From positions 1 through 33,856 of the IMG/VR virus record IMGVR_UViG_3300020123_000159: DNA of 33,856 nucleotides; one strand, given 5' to 3'. Of this stretch, positions 1 through 7,615 are shown one piece after another. Source of the DNA: a virus. Numbering within the stretch: position 1 is the stretch's first letter; each line of letters opens with the position of its first letter. The notes beneath the pieces were generated by a model. It made no database searches. It saw only the letters and a program-made list of their open reading frames with translations, and was not told the DNA's origin. Both the position numbers and the translations under genes were made by a program.

Positions 1-534
1 AGTCCGGCGTGGATAAGCACGTTGGTGAATTGGAGGCTTCATGATCATGAAGGCCTGCCGTTCAGCAACGTCGAGGCGGCATCGCGCTATCGCGAGCGTC
101 AGGTGCCGACTCGACACGAGGACAAGGTCGAGATGGTGGAGAAGCTGCTCGCAGACCCGGAGGTCGTCAAGCAAGTCGCCAAGACGATCACCAATCCAAA
201 GACGAAGGCGGGGCGGCTGATCAGCCAGGAGGTCCATGATCAGGACGCCGAGCAGCGGCGCAAGCGGCAGGAGCAGGAGCGGCAGGCGCTGATCGACAAG
301 GCGCTTCCGTTGCCCGCCTACATGGCGAACATGGTCGTGAAGATCAACGAGTTCTCGCTGGGTCTCGCAGCGATGGTCGAAGACCTCGACCAGCTCCCCG
401 AGGGACGCGGTCGTGAACTCATCGCCGAAGCGATCGACGGCCTGATCAGACAGGCGGAGCGGTGGGCCGAGAAGCTCGTTCCGGAGAAGCCCGAGCTCCG
501 GGTGATCGAAGGACGAGCGACAGTCGCCTCTTAG
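1..534 (+). CDS. HTH (ParB/KorB-like) DNA-binding protein, 3' part of a gene crossing the map ends
   Basis: Position 1 is mid-gene. The frame opens at the GTG at 33685, runs off the right end, and continues here in the same frame once the 7-base terminal repeat is merged, giving 232 aa ending at the TAG at 532-534. The joined sequence around the seam (TQAEAAQSLGKSPAWIST) reads as a helix-turn-helix of the ParB/KorB type. The region after it is charged, predicted helical (many E, K, Q, R) and has no domain I can name. It is the last gene of the plus-strand early group and converges on the lysis genes at the hairpin 547-580. It may be a regulator or partition-like protein; the HTH is clear but the role is inferred. 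A TTG at 22 is an internal codon, not the start. Confidence 0.75.
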   Translation, partial: SPAWISTLVNWRLHDHEGLPFSNVEAASRYRERQVPTRHEDKVEMVEKLLADPEVVKQVAKTITNPKTKAGRLISQEVHDQDAEQRRKRQEQERQALIDKALPLPAYMANMVVKINEFSLGLAAMVEDLDQLPEGRGRELIAEAIDGLIRQAERWAEKLVPEKPELRVIEGRATVAS

Positions 535-546
535 GAACGCAGAAAG

Positions 547-580
547 GCCCGCCTGCCGCGGGGAAGCGTGGCAGGCGGGC
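547..580. terminator. Bidirectional hairpin terminator between early and late transcription units
   Basis: A perfect 11-bp stem (GCCCGCCTGCC at 547-557 with GGCAGGCGGGC at 570-580) and 12-base loop lie between the stop of the plus-strand HTH gene (534) and the end of the minus-strand lysis genes. Read on the minus strand, the stem is followed by CTTTCT, a weak T-run. The position between convergent units fits termination in both directions. Confidence 0.75.
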
Positions 581-648
581 TACTTGCGGAGCGAGATGAC
601 GATCGCGACCGTCAGCACGATGGCGAGCGCGATCAGGATGGCGGTCAG
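580..648 (-). CDS. Possible 22-aa hydrophobic micropeptide, CTG start
   Basis: This minus-strand frame encodes an almost purely hydrophobic segment (LTAILIALAIVLTVAIVI) ending SLRK and a TAG. The frame has no ATG, GTG or TTG at a sensible place. A CTG overlaps the TGA of the preceding micropeptide (CTGA), mimicking the ATGA/GTGA overlaps used throughout this genome. It would be one transmembrane helix with a positive C-terminus, after the holin and another membrane peptide, so a lysis helper or anti-holin is the natural guess. The amino-acid composition supports it; the unusual start makes it doubtful. Confidence 0.3.
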   Translation of the reverse strand: MTAILIALAIVLTVAIVISLRK

Positions 649-731
649 AAGTGGATGACGTGCAGCGCCGCGAGGATCAGGATCACGAACGACCCGATCA
701 CGCAGACGGTGGTGAGTTCGGACAATCCCAT
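645..731 (-). CDS. 28-aa membrane peptide downstream of holin
   Basis: The ATG at 731-729 overlaps the holin TGA (TGATG), so translation would be coupled. The product has one hydrophobic helix (CVIGSFVILILAALHVI) and ends HF. It sits in the lysis cassette after endolysin and holin, where small membrane proteins such as second holins or spanin-like pieces are common. I know no family for it. Coupling and composition are seen in the sequence; a lysis role is inferred. Confidence 0.5.
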   Translation of the reverse strand: MGLSELTTVCVIGSFVILILAALHVIHF

Positions 732-1039
732 CAGGGCTCCTCCTTCTTCGGGACGGCCGGCCACGGGAGCGTCTGCTCGGGCGGCTCCGGCTCGGGCCAG
801 CCTTCCTCGGGAAGATGCTTCTGCCCGTTCCCGGCCTTGTAGCCGAGCCAGCCGCCTAGCAGACCAATCGTCCCCGAGAACGCGGCGGTCAAGACCTGGG
901 TTTCGTTGTCAGAGAGCGAACTGGCGGTGTTCCCGTGCTCGACCGCGGCGATGCCGACAGCAGCCACGAGCGCCACAACGGCGATCGAGAGGCCGGCGGC
1001 GAGGATGATCGCTACCCAGTCCGACGTGCCGCGCTTCAC
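731..1039 (-). CDS. Holin-like membrane protein
   Basis: This 102-aa protein starts at a GTG overlapping the endolysin stop (GTGA). It has two hydrophobic segments, about residues 8-33 and 44-67 (the second glycine-rich, GTIGLLGGWLGYKAG), and a charged proline/glutamate-rich C-terminus ending PKKEEP. Size, two membrane spans, a hydrophilic tail and position directly after the endolysin fit a class II-type holin, which permeabilises the membrane and releases the endolysin to the wall. A longer frame upstream reads inside the endolysin gene and lacks a better ribosome site. The holin call rests on topology and context, not on a family motif. Confidence 0.7.
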   Translation of the reverse strand: MKRGTSDWVAIILAAGLSIAVVALVAAVGIAAVEHGNTASSLSDNETQVLTAAFSGTIGLLGGWLGYKAGNGQKHLPEEGWPEPEPPEQTLPWPAVPKKEEP

Positions 1040-1947
1040 GGCTCCGCCACCCGCACGAACACGACCCCGCTCAGGTTGCGGGTCTTCCTGCACACCTCGC
1101 CGCCGTTCGACTGGTCACCGTGAGCATCCGAAGAGGTGTTCCCCTCGACGCTCGAGAACTGACTGCGGCCTGTCGTCCACTTCTCGAACAGGCCCACGTG
1201 GTCGAACACCCCGTCGCGCTGCCAGTCGAAGCAGACAAGATCGCCGGGGATCGGGTCCTTCGTCACCGCTAGGCCGTTCCTGTAACTGCGTCCGTCCGAG
1301 ACGATGTAGGGGACGTAGGCGTACGTTTCGCCGCGCCGGAACGACGGCGAGTTGCCCGCCTGCTCGTATGACCAAGTGGTGAACATCGCACACCACGGCC
1401 CGACCATCCCGTACCAGTCCGTGTACTTGGTGCGGTTCGAGAACTTCGGTGATTCCTTCACGCCGATCTGCGTGACCGCCTGCGCGAGCGCGAGGCTCCG
1501 AAGGTCCGGAGACGGGTCGGGCTTCGGCTCCTTGCCGCCGAACTGCTCCCACGCCTGCACGAGCAGGCTCTGTGCGCGCGCGTCCATCGCCATCTCGCCC
1601 TCGTGGACGCCGCGCGGAACGCGGATCTGGCGCAGCACATCAAACGTCTGCTGCCCTATCCAGCCCGTGTCGTCGATCCCCATCTGCCGCTGCACCCCCG
1701 CGACGCCCGAGCCGGAGACGTTGCCGCTCTTCCCGTGCGCGAACGCGTCCGAGTACGCCTGGTCGAACTTCCCCCACTGCCAGCGGCCCGCCCTCGAGAC
1801 GGTGCGCTTGTAGGCCTCCACATCGGGGCCGTTGACGCTCGGCGTCTTGCCCTTCTCGGCGGCGTCGGGCGGGAAGAGCGGCCGAGGGAAGCCCGGCACC
1901 GGGACAGGAGGACCGAGCGCGTACGGCTTGGTCCACCAGTCCGCCAT
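1036..1947 (-). CDS. Endolysin: peptidoglycan-binding plus CHAP/NlpC-like amidase/peptidase
   Basis: This 303-aa protein starts at an ATG overlapping the stop of the 75-aa gene (ATGA). Residues about 43-105 resemble a peptidoglycan-binding domain (GVAGVQRQMGIDDTGWIGQQTFD). A catalytic CHAP-type cysteine-peptidase/amidase fold follows: Cys186 in GPWCAMFTTWSYEQAG, His250 in FDHVGLF and polar Asn270 in VEGN, in the Cys-His-Asn order of that family. There is no signal peptide, as expected for a holin-dependent enzyme. It would cleave peptide cross-links or the amide bond of host peptidoglycan at the end of infection. Family assignment is strong; the exact bond cut is unknown. Confidence 0.88.
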   Translation of the reverse strand: MADWWTKPYALGPPVPVPGFPRPLFPPDAAEKGKTPSVNGPDVEAYKRTVSRAGRWQWGKFDQAYSDAFAHGKSGNVSGSGVAGVQRQMGIDDTGWIGQQTFDVLRQIRVPRGVHEGEMAMDARAQSLLVQAWEQFGGKEPKPDPSPDLRSLALAQAVTQIGVKESPKFSNRTKYTDWYGMVGPWCAMFTTWSYEQAGNSPSFRRGETYAYVPYIVSDGRSYRNGLAVTKDPIPGDLVCFDWQRDGVFDHVGLFEKWTTGRSQFSSVEGNTSSDAHGDQSNGGEVCRKTRNLSGVVFVRVAEP

Positions 1948-2174
1948 CAGGTGACGCTGATCGTCCCGGTCTCCTCCCCGGAGTGCGACCCTGCGACCGT
2001 CACCTCGACCTCGCCGCTGAAGTCTCCCGGGAAGAACAGGTTTGATTCGCCGTCGTTGTCGACGTTCCGCTTCTCCTCGCCGGCGACCTGCATCGAGGCG
2101 TGGCTGCCCTTCACGACCTCGGTGTCCCAGCCGATCACGGCGACCTTGCGAATGCCCTTCAGCTCTACCGTCAT
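1947..2174 (-). CDS. 75-aa hypothetical protein, beta-rich
   Basis: The start is the ATG at 2174, preceded by a good ribosome site (AGGAAGGAG, 5 bases upstream). The stop overlaps the endolysin start. The product (VELKGIRKVAVIGWDTEVVK then SGEVEVTVAGS) alternates polar and hydrophobic residues like a small beta-sandwich or barrel, with an acidic middle. No family is recognised. Being between the internal-virion genes and the lysis genes, it could be a small virion accessory or a lysis regulator. Confidence 0.65.
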   Translation of the reverse strand: MTVELKGIRKVAVIGWDTEVVKGSHASMQVAGEEKRNVDNDGESNLFFPGDFSGEVEVTVAGSHSGEETGTISVT

Positions 2175-2212
2175 GGTGCTCCTTCCTGTGGATTCAGGTC
2201 TTTCGGGGGGTG

Positions 2213-2228
2213 CGCGCGGTACCGCGCG
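2213..2228. promoter_or_regulatory. Perfect 16-bp palindrome upstream of the plus-strand membrane gene
   Basis: CGCGCGGTACCGCGCG is a perfect palindrome in the 72-base gap between the minus-strand ATG at 2174 and the plus-strand ATG at 2247. It could be an operator or a small hairpin controlling the isolated plus-strand gene. No clear -35/-10 pair is visible beside it. Confidence 0.4.
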
Positions 2229-2246
2229 GCGCGTACCGTGGCCGCC

Positions 2247-2477
2247 ATGAGTTTCTGGCTGGCAATCGGCGCAGGTGTCACTTTCTGCGGCCTCGCCCTG
2301 TTTACGTTGGTACGAACGCGCGGCTCGTCGGCGGTGTTGGCCTTGGCGATGTTGGCCGGGGCTGCCGTCGCCTTCTCGGTCGCCGGGCTGGCAACGAAAC
2401 ACGAGGACGAGCATCATCCTGCCCCTGCCACGGGCTACTTCAGCGATTCGGGCAGCTCCGGCTACTTCGCGAAATAG
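2247..2477 (+). CDS. 76-aa two-helix membrane protein with GYF...GYFAK C-terminal tail
   Basis: This plus-strand gene is isolated inside the minus-strand virion block. The product has two hydrophobic helices (about residues 3-22 and 27-48) separated by RTRG, then a charged HEDEHH linker and the tail TGYFSDSGSSGYFAK. The opposing 791-aa virion protein ends in a longer tail of the same kind, with TGYF near its beginning and SGGSGYFAK at the end. The two stop codons lie in the palindrome 2459-2480. There is no convincing Shine-Dalgarno before the ATG. An independent gene such as a lysogenic-conversion or superinfection-exclusion factor, or a membrane docking partner for the virion protein, is possible. 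Composition and the shared tail argue it is real; expression is unproven. Confidence 0.55.
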   Translation: MSFWLAIGAGVTFCGLALFTLVRTRGSSAVLALAMLAGAAVAFSVAGLATKHEDEHHPAPATGYFSDSGSSGYFAK

Positions 2478-2480
2478 CCG
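2459..2480. terminator. Palindrome containing both stop codons of a convergent gene pair
   Basis: CGGCTACTTCG / CGAAATAGCCG pairs over 22 bases with one internal mismatch. It encodes GYFAK-stop on both strands. As RNA it would form a hairpin at the 3' end of either transcript, so it may act as a weak bidirectional terminator as well as coding sequence. Confidence 0.5.
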
Positions 2481-4837
2481 CTGCCGCCCGACGACGACGA
2501 ACCAGAGAAGTAGGGGCTGCCGCCACCGCTGCCGCCCGAGGTGCCAAAGTAGCCGGTCGACGGCTTCGTCTTGGGCGCTTGCGGCCCGTACGTTTGCATC
2601 CCGATCCCCACCGAGCCGACGCCGTAGCCGGCAAAGGCTGCCATCAAGCCGTTCATGCCTCCGTGCTGCTCCTTGTAGAGGTCATGGCTGTCCTGGGCGA
2701 GCAGCGGGATCATCCGTTGCGCCGCGGCCGCCTTCCATGAGAACTTCTGCCCGATCTGGGTGGAGCCCCGCATCCAGTCAGTGATCAGGCTCGCGATCGG
2801 CGACTCCTTCCCCATGAAGAACCGCTGCACGATGTCGAGCCTCGTCGGCTTCCCGAACCCCCCGGCCGTCAGGCTCAGCCTCTTCCCGGTCGTCGAGCTG
2901 ATCGCGACTCCGCTCGCGAACTGAGCGAGCAGCCGCAGCTCCTGCTGGAACCCGCCCGCTATGTCGATCCGTGTGTTGCCGATCCGGATCTTCCCCCAGT
3001 CCGGGTTTCTCGGATCGGTGTTGACCTTGACACCTGGGATCTGTGAGGCGAGCCCGAGTAGCGTGGATGCTGTCCCGGCGAGCTGGATCGCCGACCGGAG
3101 AGCCTCCTTGCGTGCGAACGGGTGCAGGCGGGCGTAGTAGGCCGGGTTGAGGAAGTTGAGGCGGGAGGCCATCAGGCGGGGGGAGAAGAAAACTGCGTTC
3201 AGCGCATTGGCGGCCGGCGCTAGGGTGCGGAGCTCGCCGCGGCCGGTGGCGGAACCGATGTACGTGCCGAGGCTCTCTAGGAAGTGCGGGTCATGGATGT
3301 TGACGCCCTGGCTCTGGGCGCTCTTGATCAGATGGTCGAAGACGTCGGCGCGTGTCTTGTCGAGGAAGCCGGTGTAGGCGCGGCCCGAGGCGCGCACGGG
3401 GCTGTACTTGCCGCCGGTCAGCGTCTCCGCGTAGCTGGACGCGAACCGCTCCTCGCGCCCGCCCACGTCGTGACCGAGCTCGGTGATCGGCAGCTTCGCC
3501 TCCACCATCAGCGGATACGTTGCTCGCGCCCGGATCTCGTCGTGTATCCCGTGGTACACCTTCTCGCTGCCGAACGCCTTGACCATCGAGCCGAAGTTCC
3601 GGCCGAAGATCGTCGGGTGGCGCGTGGCGACCATGAGCCCCTGCCGGAACGGCGCCGACAGGTCGAACGAGGCCATCAGCGACCGCGGGATGTTGAGCGC
3701 GTTCACCAGCGCTTCCCTGCCCGGATTCTTGGCGAGCCCGACCAGTCCCTCGCCGGTTCCTTTTCCGAAGACGTGCTCGAGCAGGAGGATCTCGCTGCGT
3801 GTCGGGACTGTCCCTCCGAGCGCGTTCACCAGCGCGTGCGAGGCGTTGAGCTTTTGGTAGAACCCGAGGTTCGGGTGGTTGCGGATACTGGTCTGCGCTT
3901 CCTGCAACGTCTTCTCGTTCAGATCACCGAAGCCCAGGAAGTTGATCTTCGGAAGCGGGCCGCGCTGCTCGGCCCTTGCTTTCGCGAACGCCTCGGCCGC
4001 CGAAAGGTTCGGGTTATCGAGATGAGCTTGGCCGGCGGCAACCCGTTGGGCTCTCGCCGGCGTGTACCCCGCCTCCTGCTTCCCGCGAGCGATCTTCGCG
4101 CCCGGCAGGGCGCCGCGGACCGTAGCGGCCGCCTCGGTGGTGTGGGCCGCCGCGGGCGCGGCTTCGACCACGTTCTTGACGCCAGGAATAGTCCGGAGAA
4201 CCTTGAGCCCGTACCCCAGAACCCCGGCGGCCTCGATCGCACCCCCGCCGGGAAGAACCGTTGTAGCCGCCTCGACTCCCCGCTTTACAGCCTGGACGGG
4301 GCTCGTCGTGCCGCCTTCGTCGAGCCCACCAGGAACAAGTGACCGAGCGATGTAGCCCGGCTTCCCGTAGTTCGCGACCTGGATCTTCTTGGCTGTCGCG
4401 ACCTGGGCCGCGTTCAGCTGCGTGCTCTCCTGCCCGGGCGGCCCGGCGCCACGCTTGAGCGTGAACGTGTTCGTGTAGTAGGGGCGCAGAGCGAGATGGG
4501 CGCCCGGCTGGAACTTCCCTCCGGGCTTCACCCAGGAGCCGTCCGGGTTCCTGAGCCCCTGAACGTGGCCGGCGACGGGCTCGGTGGCGAAGTTCGGGGC
4601 GAACCGCTTCACGGTCGACCGGTCGACCGGCTGGACGCTCTGCGTGCTCGAGGACGGGGCCGCTGGCTTCGCTTGCGGCGCGGGCTTGGCCTTCACCGGC
4701 ACGGCACGGGTATGAGCACGCACCTTCACGACCTTCACCGGAGGAGGAGGCGCGGCCGCGGGGGTAGGCTTCGGCCCCGCGAGCAGCTTCGGCTGCGCGA
4801 GCGCCGAGCCCGCGCGGGTCGGGAAGTACGAGCTCAC
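2462..4837 (-). CDS. Large internal-virion / DNA-ejection-type protein (791 aa)
   Basis: The GTG start overlaps the stop of the 560-aa gene. The N-terminal ~100 residues are Pro/Ala/Lys-rich and low complexity. The middle and C-terminal part contains blocks that I associate with large podoviral internal virion or polyvalent proteins: IPRSLMASFDLSAPFRQG, GRAYTGFLDKTRADVFD, NAVFFSPRLMASRLN and GKIRIGNTRIDIAGGFQQ. Such proteins travel in the capsid or tail and help eject DNA through the cell envelope. The last ~34 residues form a Gly/Ser tail with TGYF, PYF and GYFAK motifs, shared with the small convergent membrane protein. Family placement is from memory of conserved blocks; the tail function is unknown. 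Confidence 0.7.
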   Translation of the reverse strand: MSSYFPTRAGSALAQPKLLAGPKPTPAAAPPPPVKVVKVRAHTRAVPVKAKPAPQAKPAAPSSSTQSVQPVDRSTVKRFAPNFATEPVAGHVQGLRNPDGSWVKPGGKFQPGAHLALRPYYTNTFTLKRGAGPPGQESTQLNAAQVATAKKIQVANYGKPGYIARSLVPGGLDEGGTTSPVQAVKRGVEAATTVLPGGGAIEAAGVLGYGLKVLRTIPGVKNVVEAAPAAAHTTEAAATVRGALPGAKIARGKQEAGYTPARAQRVAAGQAHLDNPNLSAAEAFAKARAEQRGPLPKINFLGFGDLNEKTLQEAQTSIRNHPNLGFYQKLNASHALVNALGGTVPTRSEILLLEHVFGKGTGEGLVGLAKNPGREALVNALNIPRSLMASFDLSAPFRQGLMVATRHPTIFGRNFGSMVKAFGSEKVYHGIHDEIRARATYPLMVEAKLPITELGHDVGGREERFASSYAETLTGGKYSPVRASGRAYTGFLDKTRADVFDHLIKSAQSQGVNIHDPHFLESLGTYIGSATGRGELRTLAPAANALNAVFFSPRLMASRLNFLNPAYYARLHPFARKEALRSAIQLAGTASTLLGLASQIPGVKVNTDPRNPDWGKIRIGNTRIDIAGGFQQELRLLAQFASGVAISSTTGKRLSLTAGGFGKPTRLDIVQRFFMGKESPIASLITDWMRGSTQIGQKFSWKAAAAQRMIPLLAQDSHDLYKEQHGGMNGLMAAFAGYGVGSVGIGMQTYGPQAPKTKPSTGYFGTSGGSGGGSPYFSGSSSSGGSGYFAK

Positions 4838-6516
4838 GGCGGCGGCGCCGTCGCGATCACCCCGAGCGGCCCCTTGCTACGCACGACGATGTCGGGCGGG
4901 TAGGCCTTGTTCAGGCGTGCCATCGCCAGCCGTTTCAGCGCCGGCGAGGAGAAGTAGCCCTCCTTCTCAAGCTCGGCCATCGCATCGGCCCGACTGGTGA
5001 TCGGGCCGAGCGTTTTACCGGTTCGATCTTTCACGGCCGTCCCGGACGACGTGTACCCCGACTGCATCGTGGCGAGTGCATCGTCGACCCTCTGGACTTC
5101 CGTCTGCGCCTCCGTCGGGGTTAACGTCTTCTTCTTCGGCGTCGCCGTCGGCAGCCCCTGCGCCGGCACCCAGCCGCGGCCGCCTTTATCCCACTGGTAG
5201 GTAACGCCGTTGATCGTCTTCGTCGTCGGCGCCGTCGCCGACGGGGTCTTAGCTGCCGCAACCGGCAGACCCGACTTGACCCAGCCACGGCGTCCGGCAT
5301 CCCACATGTAGGTAACGCCGTTGATCGTCTTCGTGCTAGGCGCGCTCGTCGACGGCGCGGCCACCTTCGGCCCCGCAATCCGGCGCCTCGCTCCGGTGTC
5401 CTCGTTCACGACGTAGGTGCCCGAGGCGTCGCTGACAGTGGTGTAGTGCGGTGTCGGTGTCGCCGCCGCCTTTCCTTCACCGACCCTTCTCCTTGCCCCC
5501 GTGTCCTCGTTGACGACATAGGTCCCGGTCGAATCCGTGACGGTCGTGTAGTGCGGCGTCGGTGCTCCGGGCTGCTTGCCCTCCCCGACCCTTCTCCGCG
5601 CGCCTGTGTCCTCGTTGACAATGTAGGTTCCGGTCGAGTCGGTGACCGTCGTGTAACGCGGCCTCGATGTTGTCGGTGTCTTGCCCTCCCCGACTCGCCT
5701 CCGAGCACCCGTGTCTTCATTGACGACGTAGGTTCCCGTTGAATCCGTGACGGTCGTGTAGTGCGGCGTCGGTGGTGCCGCCGCCTTCGCCTTCGCCGCC
5801 GCGACCTTGTCGCTACGAGTGAGGTCGAACTCGCGTATGTGCTCGGCGTCCGACGCGGCCGTCTGCCCGAGCGAGGCGGCCCGGTAGTTCGCCGTGTCGA
5901 TGTTCGACTGCGCGTCCGACACGAGCTGCGGTCGGGTCGCCTCGAGCTTCGCCCTATCTTGGCTCTGCTGCCACATCGCCGAGGCAAGACTCTGGTCGCC
6001 GCTGAGCTTGCCGATGTACGGAAGCGTCCGCGCGAACGTCTGCGCCGCGGCCTTGTTCCCGGCGAGCTCGGAGCCGGGGATGGTGCCGCCCGTGAACGCG
6101 AGCACCCCGGCGCCACCCCGGAACACGTTTCCGAGCTGCGCGGCCTCCTGCGCCTGCTGTTCCGGCGGCGCTCCCACCGAACTCGTGAGCGCCTGCTGCA
6201 TCGGGGTCGGGTTCTGCCCCGAGAGGTACTGCGCCGCCTGCCCGGAGAGCCCGCCGATCTGCTGGATCGCCTGGTCGTAGTCGCCGCCGACCTGTTTCGC
6301 GACCGGCTGCAGCTTCCCCAATAGCGAGCGCGCGAACGACTGGATGACGGCGTTCTGGTGCGCGGCGTAGAGGTTCTGCTGCGCGAGCTGCGGCCCGAGG
6401 ATCGCCTGTGCCTGCTGGGCGGCGGTCGGGCCTGTGTAGCTAGGCACCCCGCCCGCCCCGCCGGCAGCCATTGCGGTAGGGCGAGCGAGCACGTAGGTGA
6501 CTCTCGGTGGAGGCAT
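4834..6516 (-). CDS. Virion-associated protein with four 35-aa tandem repeats (560 aa)
   Basis: The N-terminal ~230 residues are Gln/Ala-rich and predicted helical. Then come four tandem 35-residue units with the core YTTVTDSTGTYVVNEDTG and ARRRVGEGK, the fourth diverged. Two ~37-residue units follow, each with TKTINGVTY and a Trp-rich GRGWV segment, and then a charged helical C-terminus. Repeat units look like short beta-hairpins, as in surface-binding or linker modules. It lies between two other large proteins after the tail genes, the usual place of ejection or internal core proteins in podoviruses. The stop overlaps the next start (GTGA). No enzymatic motif is visible. Confidence 0.65.
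   Translation of the reverse strand: MPPPRVTYVLARPTAMAAGGAGGVPSYTGPTAAQQAQAILGPQLAQQNLYAAHQNAVIQSFARSLLGKLQPVAKQVGGDYDQAIQQIGGLSGQAAQYLSGQNPTPMQQALTSSVGAPPEQQAQEAAQLGNVFRGGAGVLAFTGGTIPGSELAGNKAAAQTFARTLPYIGKLSGDQSLASAMWQQSQDRAKLEATRPQLVSDAQSNIDTANYRAASLGQTAASDAEHIREFDLTRSDKVAAAKAKAAAPPTPHYTTVTDSTGTYVVNEDTGARRRVGEGKTPTTSRPRYTTVTDSTGTYIVNEDTGARRRVGEGKQPGAPTPHYTTVTDSTGTYVVNEDTGARRRVGEGKAAATPTPHYTTVSDASGTYVVNEDTGARRRIAGPKVAAPSTSAPSTKTINGVTYMWDAGRRGWVKSGLPVAAAKTPSATAPTTKTINGVTYQWDKGGRGWVPAQGLPTATPKKKTLTPTEAQTEVQRVDDALATMQSGYTSSGTAVKDRTGKTLGPITSRADAMAELEKEGYFSSPALKRLAMARLNKAYPPDIVVRSKGPLGVIATAPPP
5190..5340 (-). repeat. Two ~111-bp repeats in the 560-aa gene
   Basis: Two copies of a unit encoding TKTINGVTY(M/Q)WD followed by GWV, about 37 codons apart, lie downstream of the 35-aa array in the same gene. 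DNA identity is highest around the INGVTY codons. Confidence 0.7.
5377..5775 (-). repeat. Four tandem 105-bp repeats in the 560-aa gene
   Basis: The coding sequence repeats every 105 bases (for example gaccc/gactc at 5482, 5587 and 5692), giving four 35-aa units. The three upstream units are nearly identical in protein and the last (nearest 5377) has diverged. In-frame periodicity means copy number could change without breaking the gene. Confidence 0.85.
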
Positions 6517-7589
6517 CAGCCTGCCCTCGCGTTTCTGGCCGATTGGCCGGCGTAGGGATTAGCGGTCGCAAGCCTGGGCGGCGAGGGAGTCGGGCGTGCG
6601 GTCGGTGACGCCGGCGGCCTGTAAGCGGTGTTGCTCGGCGACAACGCCGAAGCGACCGGCGACGTGCCGGTTGCGGCGGCGTTCGCAGCGGCCTTCGGCC
6701 CGCCCGTGTCGGCGGCCCCCCAGAACTGCGGGTTCTGCACGTAGGTCTGGTAGGCGCCGAGCAGTGCCTTCGTGACGTCGGAGTGCAGCCCCTGCTTCGC
6801 CGACACGTCGGTCGCCGCAGCGGTGTTCAGCCCGCTCAACGCAGTCTGCAGGCCACCGTACACGTCACGTCCGTACGCCTCCTGGTTGCGGGTCGTCGCG
6901 TAGCCGGTCTGCCCCGAGTCGAGCATCCCGTGTGCGGCCAACGAGTCGAGGATGTTCTGCTGGTTCTCGTCCCTCGTGCGCTGGTACCCGGCGACCGTCG
7001 AGGTGCCCGCCGCGGTGTTCGCCTGCGCCATCGAGGCGGTGAGCGGGTTGATGTTGAGCCCGGCCGCCTGCGCGAGCGAGGGGTCGCCGAACTGGACGAT
7101 CGCCTGCTCCTGCGCGGCCCGCAGCGCGTTGTCTGCCTGCTGGCTGCCGGTCTGCTCGGCGGCGAGGGCGGATAGGTAGCCGGGGTCGGTCAGGAACGGG
7201 TTCGTCGTGCCGCCCCCGGTCGCCGCGGCGGGAGCAGCGAGCGCGGTGCTGACCGGAGATGCGGCAGCTGCCGCGGCGGGTGCGCTAGCGGGCGCAGTGG
7301 GCGCCGCCGCGGCCGCCTTCTTCTGCTGCGCGATCACGCCCTTCGCGTAGCCGCGGTAGTCCTGCGGGCTCGCGTACTCCCAGCGCTGATTCACCGGGTG
7401 GGAGCCGCTGACGGTGATGTTCCCCGTCGGCCCGTAGGTGCGGTAGAGGGCGTTCTTCGGAACCTCCCCGTAGGTGAAGCTCTTCGCGGTTGCCCCGCCC
7501 AATCCGCCGAGCGTCGCGGCGATCTTCGGGGTCGCGTAGTTGGCGATCCTGCCGGAGAAGATGCCTTTGTAGGGGTTCGTCGCTGCCAC
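6516..7589 (-). CDS. Virion-associated protein, Ala-rich (357 aa)
   Basis: The GTG start has a ribosome site GGGAGG 5 bases upstream. The N-terminal block (NPYKGIFSGRIANYATPK) is Gly/Tyr-rich. A long Ala/Pro stretch follows at about residues 90-125, then a helical Gln/Ala/Asn-rich region with DENQQNILDSLAAHGMLDSG, and a Pro/Thr-rich disordered end. The pattern resembles podoviral internal core proteins that sit next to the tail genes. The stop overlaps the ATG of the 560-aa gene. No catalytic motif is seen and the function is inferred from position only. Confidence 0.6.
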   Translation of the reverse strand: MAATNPYKGIFSGRIANYATPKIAATLGGLGGATAKSFTYGEVPKNALYRTYGPTGNITVSGSHPVNQRWEYASPQDYRGYAKGVIAQQKKAAAAAPTAPASAPAAAAAASPVSTALAAPAAATGGGTTNPFLTDPGYLSALAAEQTGSQQADNALRAAQEQAIVQFGDPSLAQAAGLNINPLTASMAQANTAAGTSTVAGYQRTRDENQQNILDSLAAHGMLDSGQTGYATTRNQEAYGRDVYGGLQTALSGLNTAAATDVSAKQGLHSDVTKALLGAYQTYVQNPQFWGAADTGGPKAAANAAATGTSPVASALSPSNTAYRPPASPTARPTPSPPRLATANPYAGQSARNARAG

Positions 7590-7615
7590 CTAGGCCTCCC
7601 TCTCGTCCGTAGCTG

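Noticed and set aside
5377-5775. CRISPR or iteron array
   Set aside because: The repeat is 105 bases, in frame, and encodes a 35-aa unit of a large virion protein.
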